From assembly GCA_013339765.2 (NCBI GenBank), contig CM023454.1, forward strand, positions 143,780,593 to 143,844,592: a DNA stretch of 64,000 nucleotides. The letters run 5' to 3'. Each line of letters begins with the position of its first letter. The stretch's first letter is position 1. The translations under genes and the position numbers were made by a program. Under the pieces are notes generated by a model, which saw only the letters and a list, made by a program, of their open reading frames with translations, was not told the origin of the DNA and ran no database searches. Positions 31,830 to 42,194 of this stretch are shown piece after piece. Origin of the DNA: Haemaphysalis longicornis (taxonomy: Eukaryota; Arthropoda; Arachnida; Ixodida; Ixodidae).

Positions 31830-32037
31830 TGTAGGGCGCTATGTCGGGCGAGAGGAAGGAGCCTCAGGCAGGACGACCGTTCGTCGCAAGGCAAAACCAG
31901 ATTCTATTTTGTCAGCACCAGCGCGACCCCCGTGTCCTCGTGCGCTCGCGCGGCCACGCAGCCTGTGTCCATGTCCATCGGGCTGCTGCGCGAGGAGCGG
32001 CGCTCGATCCAGCGATGTCGCTGGAGCTGCCGCTACA
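31830..32037 (-). repeat. 5' LTR of the Gypsy element
   Basis: 208 bp, TGTAG...CTACA. It would contain the promoter and R region. One mismatch to 27589-27796. Confidence 0.95.
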
Positions 32038-32041
32038 AGCA
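32038..32041. repeat. Target-site duplication AGCA, right side of Gypsy element
   Basis: Pairs with 27585-27588. Confidence 0.75.
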
Positions 32042-32426
32042 TTTTTCAAACAAAATACATTCTCCTGGTTTGGACATCCGCTACAAAGGCTTGCAATGAA
32101 ATCAGCTATATAACAACACGAAAAATGTACAACCAAAAAACAGGAGAACGGTCATTGGCAAATGAAAAAAAAATGGAAGAGTTTGGGGGAAAAGAAGAAA
32201 GAAAAACAAGAAGAAAGATCATAATGTGAAAATAAAGATAAAAGCTGTTGCAAAAAACAAAACTCTGGTTATATAAACACAACTACAAGTCCGTACGTCA
32301 GTCAAATAACATAAACACTTGTGCTTTTAGTTGTTTTTTATACATATAGAACGATGGTGTGGAGGTGACGCTGTGTGGGAGTTTGTTCCATAAGTGTGGA
32401 GCCATATACGAAAAGGAAAATAATCC

Positions 32427-33743
32427 TTAGTTAGTTCTAATCTCGGGTATTGCTAATGTGGTTGAGCATGTGGTTCGAAGGGAATATGTAGTGGTACGGT
32501 GAGTAATTCTAATCGAAGGACAGCTTATGATATTGTGGATTATCCTATACAGAAGCAACAGGGCGTAATATCTAATACAGGTGTGTAAGGGCATTATATT
32601 GAGCATTTGATATGCAAATTTAACAGATTCTTGTCTATGCATGAAAAGTATTGCGCGGAGAGCTGTGTTTTGGGCGGTTACAATAGGCACAAGAGTGGTG
32701 CGATATGTTAATCTGTAGACACTGACTGCGTATGTAATGTGGGAATGTAGTAAGCTGTGGTACAGTATAATCATAGTTTTAAGAGGTAAGACATGACGTA
32801 GTTTACAGAGCATTGGAATTTTTTTGTAAATCTTGCAAGCAATTTCTACAACATGCTTGTGCCATTAAAGTTGATTGTCTAAATATACACCTAAGAACTT
32901 TGTGTGTTTCACATTTTCTAGAGTAACATTGTCAAGCTGTACGACTGCATTATTTGTTAGAGGGGTGTTTTTTGCTGAAAAGACAATATAGTTACTCTTT
33001 GTTACATTCGCAACAAGCTGGTTGCGCTTTAACCATTGGTACAATTTTGATAGGACTGCATTAGCTTTTTTATAGAGGTCTGTTTCTTTTCTGGCTGTCA
33101 GGAAAATGTTAGTGTCATCAGCATATAAAACACATGGTTCTGCCAAATATGCAGGCAGATCATTGATGTAACATAGGAAAAGAAAAGGTCCTAGAAATGA
33201 CCCCTGTGGCACGCCACTATTTGTGGTTAGTCTTTGTGATGAAGCATCGTTGACGACGACATATTGCTCGCGGTTTAACAGATAGCTTTTGATAAGTTCG
33301 AGAGGTGTTCCACGTATACCATATTTTTCTAACTTTGTTAATAATACTTTGTGGTTTATCACGTCAAACGCTTTCGTTAAATCTATGAACACGCCCATTG
33401 TACGTAACTTGTTTTCAATACTTTGCTTGGTGTTTTCAACTATGTTAAGTAGAGCCAGCTCTGTCGAGTTTCCTTTCAAGTAACCGTACTGCTCTTGCGC
33501 ATATAGTCCGTTTGATATAAAGAAGTTATCTAAACGAGACAGCACCGCTTGCTCGGCAACTTTCGACAGCGGTGATAAGATTGATATTGGTCGATAGTTT
33601 TCTGGTTTTGTTCGGATTCCCTTTTTGTATATTGGCACAATTTTTGATATTTTAAGCCTTGTTGGAAATTTACCCATGGTGAACATGTCGTTAATATTAT
33701 GCGCTAAAGGTTCTTTTACATGGATTGCGCACGTTTTCAGCAT
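32427..33743 (-). pseudogene. CR1-like LINE ORF2, reverse transcriptase
   Basis: 33743-32865 is one open frame: RLKISKIVPIYKKG, ENYRPISILSPLSKV, GVFIDLTKAFDVINH (motif A), SGVPQGSFLGPFLFLCYIND (motif B), VLYADDTNIFL (active site) and KFLGVYLD. 32813-32427 holds the thumb and C-terminus (KTMIILYHSLLHSHITYAV, MLNIMPLHTCIRYY) in a second frame. RT catalytic residues are intact. One frameshift near 32840 separates the two parts. Confidence 0.85.
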
Positions 33744-33796
33744 TGAAACTGAGATGTCATCATAGCCTACTGATGTTGTGGGTTTTAAATTTAGAA

Positions 33797-34129
33797 TTAC
33801 TTGTAAATTTCTTGTGCATCGACTGGTCGCAGAAAAAAGGATCTAGCACTGTTTGCGCCTTTTATGTGGTCAATTAATGCTTCCCCTGAAGAATTTTGTA
33901 TTATTTTAGATGTTACCGTGGCAAAATAGTTATTAAATTCTTCTGAAACTTCGGTGCTATTTGTAACCATGCTACCATTTACAATCAGTTTTGTTACAGC
34001 GTTGACAGCGGTTGTTTTGTTTAATGCAGAATTAATTACCTTCCAGGTTGCGCTGGTGTTTCCATTCGCTTGCTGTATTCTCAGGTGGAAATAATTCCGT
34101 TTTGAAACATTAATTAGGTTCGTAAGCAA
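33797..34129 (-). pseudogene. CR1-like LINE ORF2, linker before the RT
   Basis: NGNTSATWKVINSALNKTTA, SEEFNNYFATVTSKIIQNSS and ARSFFLRPVDAQEIYK are the conserved linker of CR1-like ORF2. Stops or shifts separate it from its neighbours on both sides. Confidence 0.75.
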
Positions 34130-34221
34130 TTTATTGTAACACTTGTACTTGTTTTGTAGAGAAACTTTATGGGGATTGCGTTTTAGTTTTTTCTACATAT
34201 TATTCTTGTGGTTGATTGATT

Positions 34222-35221
34222 TTAAAGCGCAGTCGTTAACCATGGTTTACGCTTTACTGTGGTTCTAGATTGCGTAACAGTAACTTCACCGCGTTTTATG
34301 TGCTTGGCAAAGGAGTTTAGAAATTGATCGAACTTATCCTCAGCGGATAGTGCTTCGTACACAGGCCGCCAATTTTCCGTACATAGGGAACGCAAAATTT
34401 TATCGTGTTTGTAAACAATGCGTGATTTTGCTTGTTTTATGCTATAGCGTGGGGATGCTATTGCAAAAACTGGCTGATGATCTGTTATGTCGGACAAGAT
34501 TGTACCTGTTTTGAATGTGGTTGACGAATAGTCTGTTATTATGTGATCGAGTATACTTTGTTTGCTACTAGATATGCGAGTTGGTGACGTTATCAATTGT
34601 TCTAAGCCTTGAGTAGTCAGGAGGTCTATATAATTGAAGCTTGATGAATCGTTTTGCGAAACGTCATTTATTAATATCACCCATAATTATTATTTGAGTT
34701 TTTGAGTCACGGTAACTGCAGAGTACTCTTTCTAATTCAGCTAAAAAGTGTTCCTTTTTATTTTGAGGTGATCTATATATTATACCTACGAGAGTAGACT
34801 TCGTTTTGTGAGGAACTGTATCTCGCGACGTGTAGTCAGATGGCATTTCAACGAAGAGTGCTTGACACCATTCAGAAGAAATAGTAACGTCATTTCTAAC
34901 AGCATAGGGAAGAGAAGAATTGATGTATAGGGCAACGCCCCCATGTGACGGCTGTGTCGGTAATCGACCTGGCTGTGGGCGTAACCGGCATGAAACTTCT
35001 AGCTGGTAGCCTGGTAAATTATAAGCACCGTCGCTTTGCTGTGATAAACATGTCTCCGAAAGAGCAATGAAATGAAATGCATGATTCAGATTTGTACACA
35101 AGTCATAGAAGGCGTCATAATGCGCTGGCAAGCTTCTGATGTTCAGGTGCAAAAGCGATAGTTGCGATGTATCTTTCATTTCTTGTAGAAATCTTTTTGG
35201 TTTGAGTAATTCGTAAGCCAT
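34222..35221 (-). pseudogene. CR1-like LINE ORF2 start, APE-type endonuclease
   Basis: ATG at 35221 begins ORF2. Motifs: LLHLNIRSL (N), ALSETCLS (catalytic E), YRSPQ, IIIMGDIN (D/N), then after a frameshift near 34670 SILDHIITD and LSDITDHQPVFAIA (catalytic D/H). The C-terminal stretch to 34222 contains NWRPVYEALSAEDKF and KPWLT. The enzyme would nick target DNA. The single frameshift at the GDIN motif breaks it. Confidence 0.85.
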
Positions 35222-35267
35222 GAGGGAAAAAAATGGAAAGGGCGCAGATACTGTAGTGCGACTTCAT

Positions 35268-36206
35268 TTAGGTGATGATGCGCAGGTCATCGTGCGACAC
35301 TATCCTATGAACTTTGCTCGTCGGTTCTTTCCGAACCTTAATGACACCTTGATCGGTCAATAGGAACTGCCACTGCTTTGCTTTCTTTAGCTTGAGTGCT
35401 TCCGAAAACAGTGTCTTGTTCCTTGGCGTCAGCTGATCATTAAAGAATACTGGAGTCGCTTCCGTACTCCTCCCTAGATCTTTCGACATCAAACGAGCCT
35501 TTTTTGCTTTCTTCTGGAAATCATTCCTTTTGTCCCGAGAGACAAAGCGGATGATGATATTGTTGGCTGCTGGGCTGTTTGGTGTGGGGACCCTATGAAC
35601 AATGTCGATATCTGATGGCGTGATGGTACATTTCACCTTCGATCCAATGTCAGCAAGCAGCTGTGGAAGATTCTCATCTTCAGCATTTGGCACACCACGT
35701 ATCTCGACATTGTTCATACGAGAGTACTGTTCTTGTAGGGCTACCTGTTTTGTCAAACTGATGTTCGAAGCCCTTAGTTCCTCGTTGATGGCTTTAAGGG
35801 CCTTGCTCTCTGCAATCATGCCGTCACGTTCAGCCTTGATTGAGTCGTACTCCTGGCTTAAGAAGGTCAAGCTTTTCGTGGCTTCTCGCAATTCTGATTG
35901 ATACGACACCATTTTTTCCTCGCTGAGAGCCAGTTCTGCGCGAAGTTCATTAACTAGCTCGCTGAATCTTGCTTCCATTGCCATTTTCAGCAGCCGAACT
36001 TCCTTATCTAATTCAGCACATGTGGGCGGCATTCTAGTATCTACCAAATGAGCGATCCGCAACAACCACAAGCAGTAACTAAAACAAAAATGGAGTTCCC
36101 ACCTGGGTAGAAGAGACGAATTAGGCGTTTGCCGCGTAGTGCAGCTCCGGCAGTTTGGGCGTGACGCAGCTTGTGGCCACGTGCGGTTGTTTCTTGCTGA
36201 AGTCAT
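35268..36206 (-). CDS. CR1-like LINE ORF1 protein (coiled coil, RNA-binding domain)
   Basis: 312 codons, open. The likely true start is the internal Met of MPPTCAELDKEVRLLKMAME (residue 59), because residues 1-58 lack order and overlap the 5' UTR repeat. A long coiled coil (about residues 65-165) contains heptads such as AERDGMIAESKALKAINEEL. It is followed by YSRMNNVEIRGVP, then IVHRVPTPN, IIIRFVSRDKRNDFQKKAKK and VFFNDQLTPRNKTLF, the signature of LINE ORF1 RNA-binding modules of the Transposase_22/RRM-like kind. It would package LINE RNA. It is the least damaged gene of this element. A 46-bp gap separates it from ORF2. Confidence 0.8.
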   Translation of the reverse strand: MTSARNNRTWPQAASRPNCRSCTTRQTPNSSLLPRWELHFCFSYCLWLLRIAHLVDTRMPPTCAELDKEVRLLKMAMEARFSELVNELRAELALSEEKMVSYQSELREATKSLTFLSQEYDSIKAERDGMIAESKALKAINEELRASNISLTKQVALQEQYSRMNNVEIRGVPNAEDENLPQLLADIGSKVKCTITPSDIDIVHRVPTPNSPAANNIIIRFVSRDKRNDFQKKAKKARLMSKDLGRSTEATPVFFNDQLTPRNKTLFSEALKLKKAKQWQFLLTDQGVIKVRKEPTSKVHRIVSHDDLRIIT

Positions 36207-36292
36207 CCGGGGTGAGGGGCAGGAAAGGGTGCGCTCCGGGGCAGGCGATCTGGGTACAAGAGACGAATTAGGCGTTTGCCGCGTAGTGCAGC
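36104..36292 (-). repeat. Duplicated 5' UTR block of the CR1-like LINE
   Basis: A 42-bp block (TGGGTA[G/C]AAGAGACGAATTA and on) is at 36104-36145 and again at 36251-36292, 147 bp apart with one mismatch. It flanks and overlaps the upstream end of ORF1. Confidence 0.85.
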
Positions 36293-36300
36293 AGGCTGTG

Positions 36301-39300
36301 CGGATCGCTCAAATGGATAGATCATCACAATCATTCCTTTTGTCTACGTCTTTTAGTAACCGTAAAGCAACTACATAAACCTAACCAGGCCTTTCAAAAC
36401 GTATGGTTGTGCTTTATTTTTTTAATGAATTGTGGTGTTATGCAGGAGGTGCGTGTGTTCGCAAGAAATATAGGGTTTTCTCACCGGTATTCTAGTATTG
36501 GTGCACATTTTATCACTTTTACCTGTACAAGAGTGTTTCACTATTGCTTCATGAATACATGCATTCGATCGTCTACAATGCTCTCGTAGAATGAACACTA
36601 TATTTGTTATGTCTAACTTGCTGTTAGGCATTGCACGCACACGAATTATAAATTCAAACGTGCTTTTCATACCATTTTGCTTGCACTGGCAGCAAAGACA
36701 GCTTTACTTTTTTCTTCTTAAACATTCAGAACAAAGAAGTAAGTTGCTTTTATTTAGGTCCTTGTCGCCTCTTTCAAAGCATTGATAACCTAGGAGAGGA
36801 AAAAGAAAATTGAAGAAATGTTTTATGGTACAGAATGGGACGTTTTGTAAGTTGTGCAACCGGTCCACTGAACATTTTTCAGGATTGCGGTTAACAGTAC
36901 AAGGTCGCGGTCGCTAACGCTAGTGGAAATTTTGTTTTACCTCTGAAATAACTAGGTAACGTCCCGGTGACTGTTGGTTTTAAAGTATAAACAGGCCGGC
37001 TTTGTAAACTTCATCGTCAACCAAATAAAAGCAAGGGTGATTTCGTCGCGTCTTTACGGTTGGAGATGTGGGAAGTCCAGGATACCGCGGTGCTTCATAG
37101 GTAGATGAGCCTTTTCTACCTGAATTCTATACATCTAGGTCCGACCTGTTCTAGGACCACCCCCTGTTCTGGCGTAATGTCAGAAAAAGGGAGAAAAAGT
37201 TCTCGCGTTTACATCCACGGCAGGTTGCCTGAAAGAGAGTGCTAAATTATGGAAAGCGATTACCGCTAGTGGTGTGTTGCCATGAAAACATGGTGAGGAA
37301 AAACAGTGTTTGCTGGTATTTTGGGAGTGGATATTTTGTAGACCTGTTGGGTAAAAGGCCAAGAAATGTTAGATGGGTTTGTGAAGCAACGATTTCGAGT
37401 TCATGAATTCGACGCTTTCAGAGTTTTTAGTTGTACTAGTTTTTGAGATGCCGCAATCTGTTTCGTAGGTTTGTCGAATGAATACGTCTAGTTCAGCGGA
37501 AATCAGCCGCAGGTGTAGTTACCCGCAAGTATTTCAGATTGCCCAAAGATTTTGTTCCTGGGTTGTAGTAACTTGCTTGAAAAAACATATGGCATAATAT
37601 CAGATAAAATGCGTCATTTTGGCTTCCTAATGATGGTGTGTGCACTCCAAGCATCGTTGGTGAACGCAAACGGCAGTGTCATCAGTATGAGATGATTAGG
37701 TAGAAAGATGGCGTCATTGGACATATTGAGGGACTGGCTAACGTAGGGTGTTGGACAAGGGTATTGACGGGTGACTTTTCCCGAGTGCAGGTTACAATGC
37801 GAACACGCAAGTATTTACAGCAGTGTTAAGTTCTTCGTTTTAGATAACCTGCTGGAGTTCTTTGGAGTGAGTACACAATCGTATCGTTTCATCGTCTGCG
37901 TGAATGGCAAGTTTCATGCGTTCCATTCCGCAGAAGTAAACCCTCCAGGGGTAAAGTGCTGGCCAGCAGCTTTTGTTTTTGACTGGATATGTTTGGGTGC
38001 GGCATTCACTGAGGTTGTTTCAAATCTTCGGTTTGTGCAAAATATCTTTTTCTAGTCGTATTGCCGTATACAGCTGTTATTAGAATATGAGCGTGCAAAA
38101 ACTGACTCGGGGACACGTTGTCAATGGTTCCATGGGGATCACTGGCTAGTATGGCATATTTTTATCCAGTAGAGAGGCTATCAGAGCGTCCTTCTTGGAT
38201 GTGAAGCAGAGTTTATGGTAGAGAGGGGTCTTTTTTTCCTCAAAGTAGTACGGGGAGCCATTATGTAAAAAAAAGCTCTCAAAGCATTAGGTTAAAAAAG
38301 GTTGGAGGTTCATTACCTGTATTGGTTTGTTGGACTTGGAAGTATAAGGGTTGACTACTTGGCGCCACATTAGGGAGGACTACCAGCTACCTAATTTTTG
38401 GAAAAACGAAATTGGTTGTCGCCTATGTACGAGGAATAACATTGCTTCTCTCAATCATAAATGTTGTAATCGGTACGATTTTATGTTGGCTACATAGGTG
38501 TAGTGAGGGTCTGGTCACCACGGAAAAAAATCCTGGACGAGCCGGAGGGAGACCGGTAGTAGTAATTACAGGGGAAATGATAGTGCCGACAGCAAGTTGC
38601 ACCAAATTGTTTACCTCAGGTGAATCATTTGTATTACCTGGTAATACACCTAGTAATATACTTGTCTTCCGGTAAAGCGTAGTCGTTGCCCTACAGGTCA
38701 CATGACAACAGCACGCCGTATGGATAGGCGCGGGTCATATGCACAATGGTAAAGGCGTCGTTCGCCGTAACGGTGTGAAGGACGGCAGGGTATCTTACAT
38801 GTAACGTCCGTAAAATGGCACAGAATGCGTATTGCCGGGTGTATTGGAAAGGCAGTTTTTACGAAAGATCAGCGTGCGCCATGATGTCCTGAAGAGGACT
38901 AACGGTTTTAGTCAGACGTGTATGAGCCCTTGGTACTATGCGCCGCCAGACTACTGGGATGCTTTGGAAGAACGGAGACGGTCGCGATCAACCGGGCTTG
39001 CGAAAGTAGCACTAGTGAAGGCTGTTTTGAAAACCTAGAAGACAACGTCCTGGTCCCTGCTTAGGGAACCATAAATTCTATATACACATAAAAAATATTT
39101 TGTTAGCATGCAGGCATTATTGTGAAACAGACATCGAGAGTGCATTTGATGCATATATTGACGGAAGGTTGCAGGAAAGCGGCCAGTATATGAAATGCCT
39201 ATTTGTATAACTACAGAAAAATTCCAGGTGGATTTAGCATTGGGAAGCGTCATTAAACGGTCGTAATGGTCCACTGCGACGTAGACAACAAGCATCGGCA

Positions 39301-40133
39301 GAAGATGGTGGTTGTCCGTTTCTTTGGAGAATATAGGATGCTAAAAATTTGTGCTTAGTTTAGCCGTAGAGCAGTTTACTTTGCGTACGTAGTATCTGCC
39401 TCGATTTATGAGGAAATGAGGGGGAGAACATTGAGACTAAATACGTATGTTTGAAGAAAATCGGCAACATTGGTGGCACAACAAATAAGCAGAGCGCGGT
39501 TGATTGCAAAGGGTTGGGAAATATCCGTCGCAACTGCCTCCCAGTTTTTGCCAGACTTCTACAGAGAAAAATACCCAGGAAATACCAACCTACGTAAAAA
39601 TGACGAAACGTGAATGTGAATCAATTCAAGCACACCCGCGGACTCCATGATCAATGTTTTGCATCGTTGGCAGCGATTGAGACCACGACATATAATAGAA
39701 GCAATATGAGTATCCCGGGTACAAAAAACAAGGCTGCACACGGTAGTATTAGCCTGTTATTCCGTAGGGTCTATTGATTTTAACATGACGGATCTGCTGC
39801 AGGAGAGCCGGGCACAGGTTTTTAGTTGTCACTATGAGCAACGTGAGACCATTCGGAACTTAGCAGCAACAACAGGTGGCGATCTCGTGAAAGGCATCAG
39901 CACGTAATAGAGCGTCGAACGCAGCAGTAACAACACCGTCGAAGATGACGCGAAGGGATGCGCCACAGCAAGATTCATCCGCAACAAGGAATAGGTTGGA
40001 GAGACAGAAGAGACAGTCATTAGAAAGCATGGGCGTTGGATATTTCAAAAACAAAAGAAAGCACAGGGCAGGCTCGGCGGGGGCCTCTATGCTGTGAGAC
40101 ATACAGCCCCCATCAACACAGAGACAACATCAA
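36301..40133. other. 3.8 kb without recognisable gene or repeat
   Basis: Many short open frames (the longest about 94 codons at 37771-38055, +) without a motif I recognise. No tRNA-like or terminal repeat seen. It may be unique host DNA or an unrecognised old element. Confidence 0.45.
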
Positions 40134-40209
40134 CACAAAGACAAAGATAAAGAGGAGACGGAACATACGCTAGCGTGTTTTTCGTCTGCTCTTTATCTTT
40201 CTCCCTGTG
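40134..40209. repeat. 76-bp imperfect palindrome centred on GCTAGC
   Basis: The arms CACAAAGACAAAGATAAAGA and TCTTTATCTTTCTCCCTGTG pair around ACGCTAGCGT (centre 40171/40172), with about 8 mismatches per 39-base arm. Confidence 0.75.
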
Positions 40210-40672
40210 TAATGTTTGCTAGTACAGTAGATTCCTTAGTTCAGACGGTCCGAAGGCCGAAGCTAGTTGACCACTCAAATGCCATCAATACTGTACGTTG
40301 CGCAGACTGCACAAACCGAGCCAGTAATAAGTAACTTGCTCGAATCAAAGAGTGAGTTTCCAAAGGAACCTCTGGCTCAAGATGCTGCATTTTCACAAGC
40401 GCCATACGCAAACGAGAAAAGTCTCACTGTATCGTGTCCCAGCATTAAAATTTCACTGCAACTGTAATTTGGCGCTACTACTGCAGTTAAAGTTTAACGT
40501 AGTCAAGATCTGACGAAAGAAAACGTTATTTGGCTTCCTTTACAAATGGTGTGCTTACCAATAAACCGTGGCTATTTAGGATTACATGCTGTTTTGATGC
40601 ACCCTGAATCGGTTTTCGCTTCTCAGAAGCGGCCTGGAGACATCAGAAGCCTTTTGGAATCATGCTGGATTT
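40210..40672. other. Spacer, nothing recognised
   Basis: No motif recognised. It may belong to the Gypsy relic that follows. Confidence 0.35.
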
Positions 40673-41050
40673 TATGAGTCGCTTCAAGCTGGAGTTTCTT
40701 CCCCTGAATTTTTCTACCAGATCATGGATGAACTGCGCGCAGGTACACGAGGTGCGAAGGAAAGCCTGTTGGAATACGTGCGCTGAATACAGGATTTGTG
40801 CGATTGAGAGGAACCGGGAGCCCTCGAAATAGAGATCCTGCAGGCTATTCGTCCTAGCGTTACAAGAATCCCGCCATACATGCACTTCAGGAAATTCACA
40901 ACCTTTGAAGCCCTTTCAAAAGAGGCTTTGGGCAATGTGGATTTCCTGCTGCAAGACTCAGATTACTAGCCAAATACTTCTAGAAACAGCTGTTTGGAGC
41001 TATTTTATGCCTGGATAAGTCGAGAACCCCACGGACCAGACCAGCCAACA
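40673..41050 (+). pseudogene. Ty3/Gypsy Gag (capsid) relic
   Basis: A single reading frame with three internal stops gives FFYQIMDELRAGTRGAKESL, LEYVR, EIEILQAIRPSVTRIPPYMH and KFTTFEALSKEALGNVDFLL, the layout of a Gypsy-type capsid C-terminal region (the Leu-Arg-x-Arg-Thr start, hydrophobic helices and Phe-x-Ser-Leu-x-Glu-Leu end). It is probably the same old element as the pol relic at 47.7-49.8 kb, separated from it by the LINE at 41771-46755. Confidence 0.6.
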
Positions 41051-41770
41051 CAGCTTGCAACGCGGCATCATCGCGGCCTCCTTACCAGTCTTCGTTCTTT
41101 GACTGGAGCTGCGAAAACTTGCAACATGACAAAATCCAGCAGATAGAAAAGTTATAATCCCTGATGGATGCTTCGTCAACCGAGGAACATCGGACTCGAA
41201 TCTTCCACGGCTGGCCCAAGCTTTGTTCTGCCATCGGGCGCATCCTCTTCCAGCCAACTCTCCCTGAAAATTTCGCGCAGCCGAAAGAACGTCTTTGGCG
41301 CCAAGCCACCAAAGTGGTGCGGTTGCACCAACGAGATGCTTGCAGTACTGAATCACCGGAGGTGAGGGGTAACCTTAGCCCACAAATCCATGCAGACATC
41401 GGCCATGATATCCTGCCCGCATCACCTAAGTGGAGTGACACCGGCAGGCAACAAGGGGCTATCCTCCAGACCGAGTACTTGAGGCCACCATGAAACGTCA
41501 TCTAGCCCTGTCGCAATACAACAAACGGGTGCAAACAGCACGACCGTGGTATTCTCGGTATTCTACGGCACAGTAGCACGTGTTGCATAAACCGTGGTGC
41601 AAGCTAGCCAGAGACGCTGGTCATCATTCCGGTGACACTCTTCACATTGTACCTGCACCAGTGTACATACTTGGGAACAGCGCAGTGCACGAACCCGCTC
41701 CTTTCAAATCCGTTAGAACACCCGCCGAAAACTTGACACACACGACGGAGGCTGAAGAAGAGCAAATTTG
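41051..41770. other. Decayed sequence between Gag relic and LINE
   Basis: Overlapping open frames on both strands (to 139 codons) without a clear motif. Probably the remainder of the Gypsy gag and spacer. Confidence 0.35.
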
Positions 41771-42088
41771 GCAGACCGGCGGGGCAAGCCGACCGAACGG
41801 GCCCCGTTTAATTCGGCTCTTCACTTTCGCCTTTCGTAGAAATATGCCAAGCCAGGAACCGCCCACCACCGGATGACAGCGCTATCCTGGGTTCATCTGC
41901 ACCTGAGAACAGCGACGTGCAAACTGCGCAAGCTCTGATGACCGGCTGATCAGGCGACCAGCGGGGCGAGTACCGGCACGGCGGAGGCTATATAAGCACC
42001 TCTACGAGCGTCAGGCTTCGCAGACCGGCGGGGCAAGCCGACCGAACGGGCCCCGTTTAATTCGGTTCTTCACTTTCGCTTTTCGTAG
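41771..42088 (+). repeat. Two 69-bp 5' UTR blocks, 249 bp apart
   Basis: GCAGACCGGCGGGGCAAGCC... at 41771-41839 and 42020-42088 with two mismatches. The segment between them contains TATATAAG at 41989-41996. Confidence 0.9.
41989..42015 (+). promoter_or_regulatory. TATA-like element before the second 5' UTR block
   Basis: TATATAAG at 41989 precedes a TCAGG initiator-like site at 42011-42015 by about 24 bases, just upstream of the second 69-bp block. It could drive the LINE transcript. Confidence 0.35.
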
Positions 42089-42194
42089 GTGGGTGGCTGT
42101 TTGGTTAACTGCTTCGTGGCCGCTTCATTGTAGCTACTTAGCTGTTTTTGCAGTTTCTGTTTTGCCCCGCTGGTCTGCACTGCCTTAATTCAAC

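Larger units (their letters stand above)
27589..32037 (-). mobile_element. Ty3/Gypsy LTR retrotransposon, CsRn1-like, structurally complete
   Basis: 4449 bp in total: LTR, gag, pol and LTR, reading on the minus strand. The 208-bp LTRs begin TGTAG and end CTACA and differ at one position. The TSD is AGCA. Gag and Pol wording (RSLTLNLGLRRVFRW in protease, FRPRRLAPDKFK before RT, GPY/F-like C-terminus) resembles the CsRn1 group. The element inserted into the 3' UTR of a CR1-like LINE. The near-identical LTRs point to a recent insertion. Confidence 0.95.
32038..36300 (-). mobile_element. CR1-like LINE, near full length, split by the Gypsy element
   Basis: Minus strand: duplicated 5' UTR block (36104-36292), ORF1 (36206-35268), ORF2 with endonuclease and RT (35221-32427), and a 3' UTR that continues beyond the Gypsy element at 27588-27441. 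No RNase H. ORF1 is intact, while ORF2 has several frameshifts. The 5' boundary is approximate. Confidence 0.85.

Noticed and set aside
41082..41501. 139-codon minus-strand open frame
   Set aside because: No motif, and it overlaps a plus-strand Gypsy relic region of similar openness.
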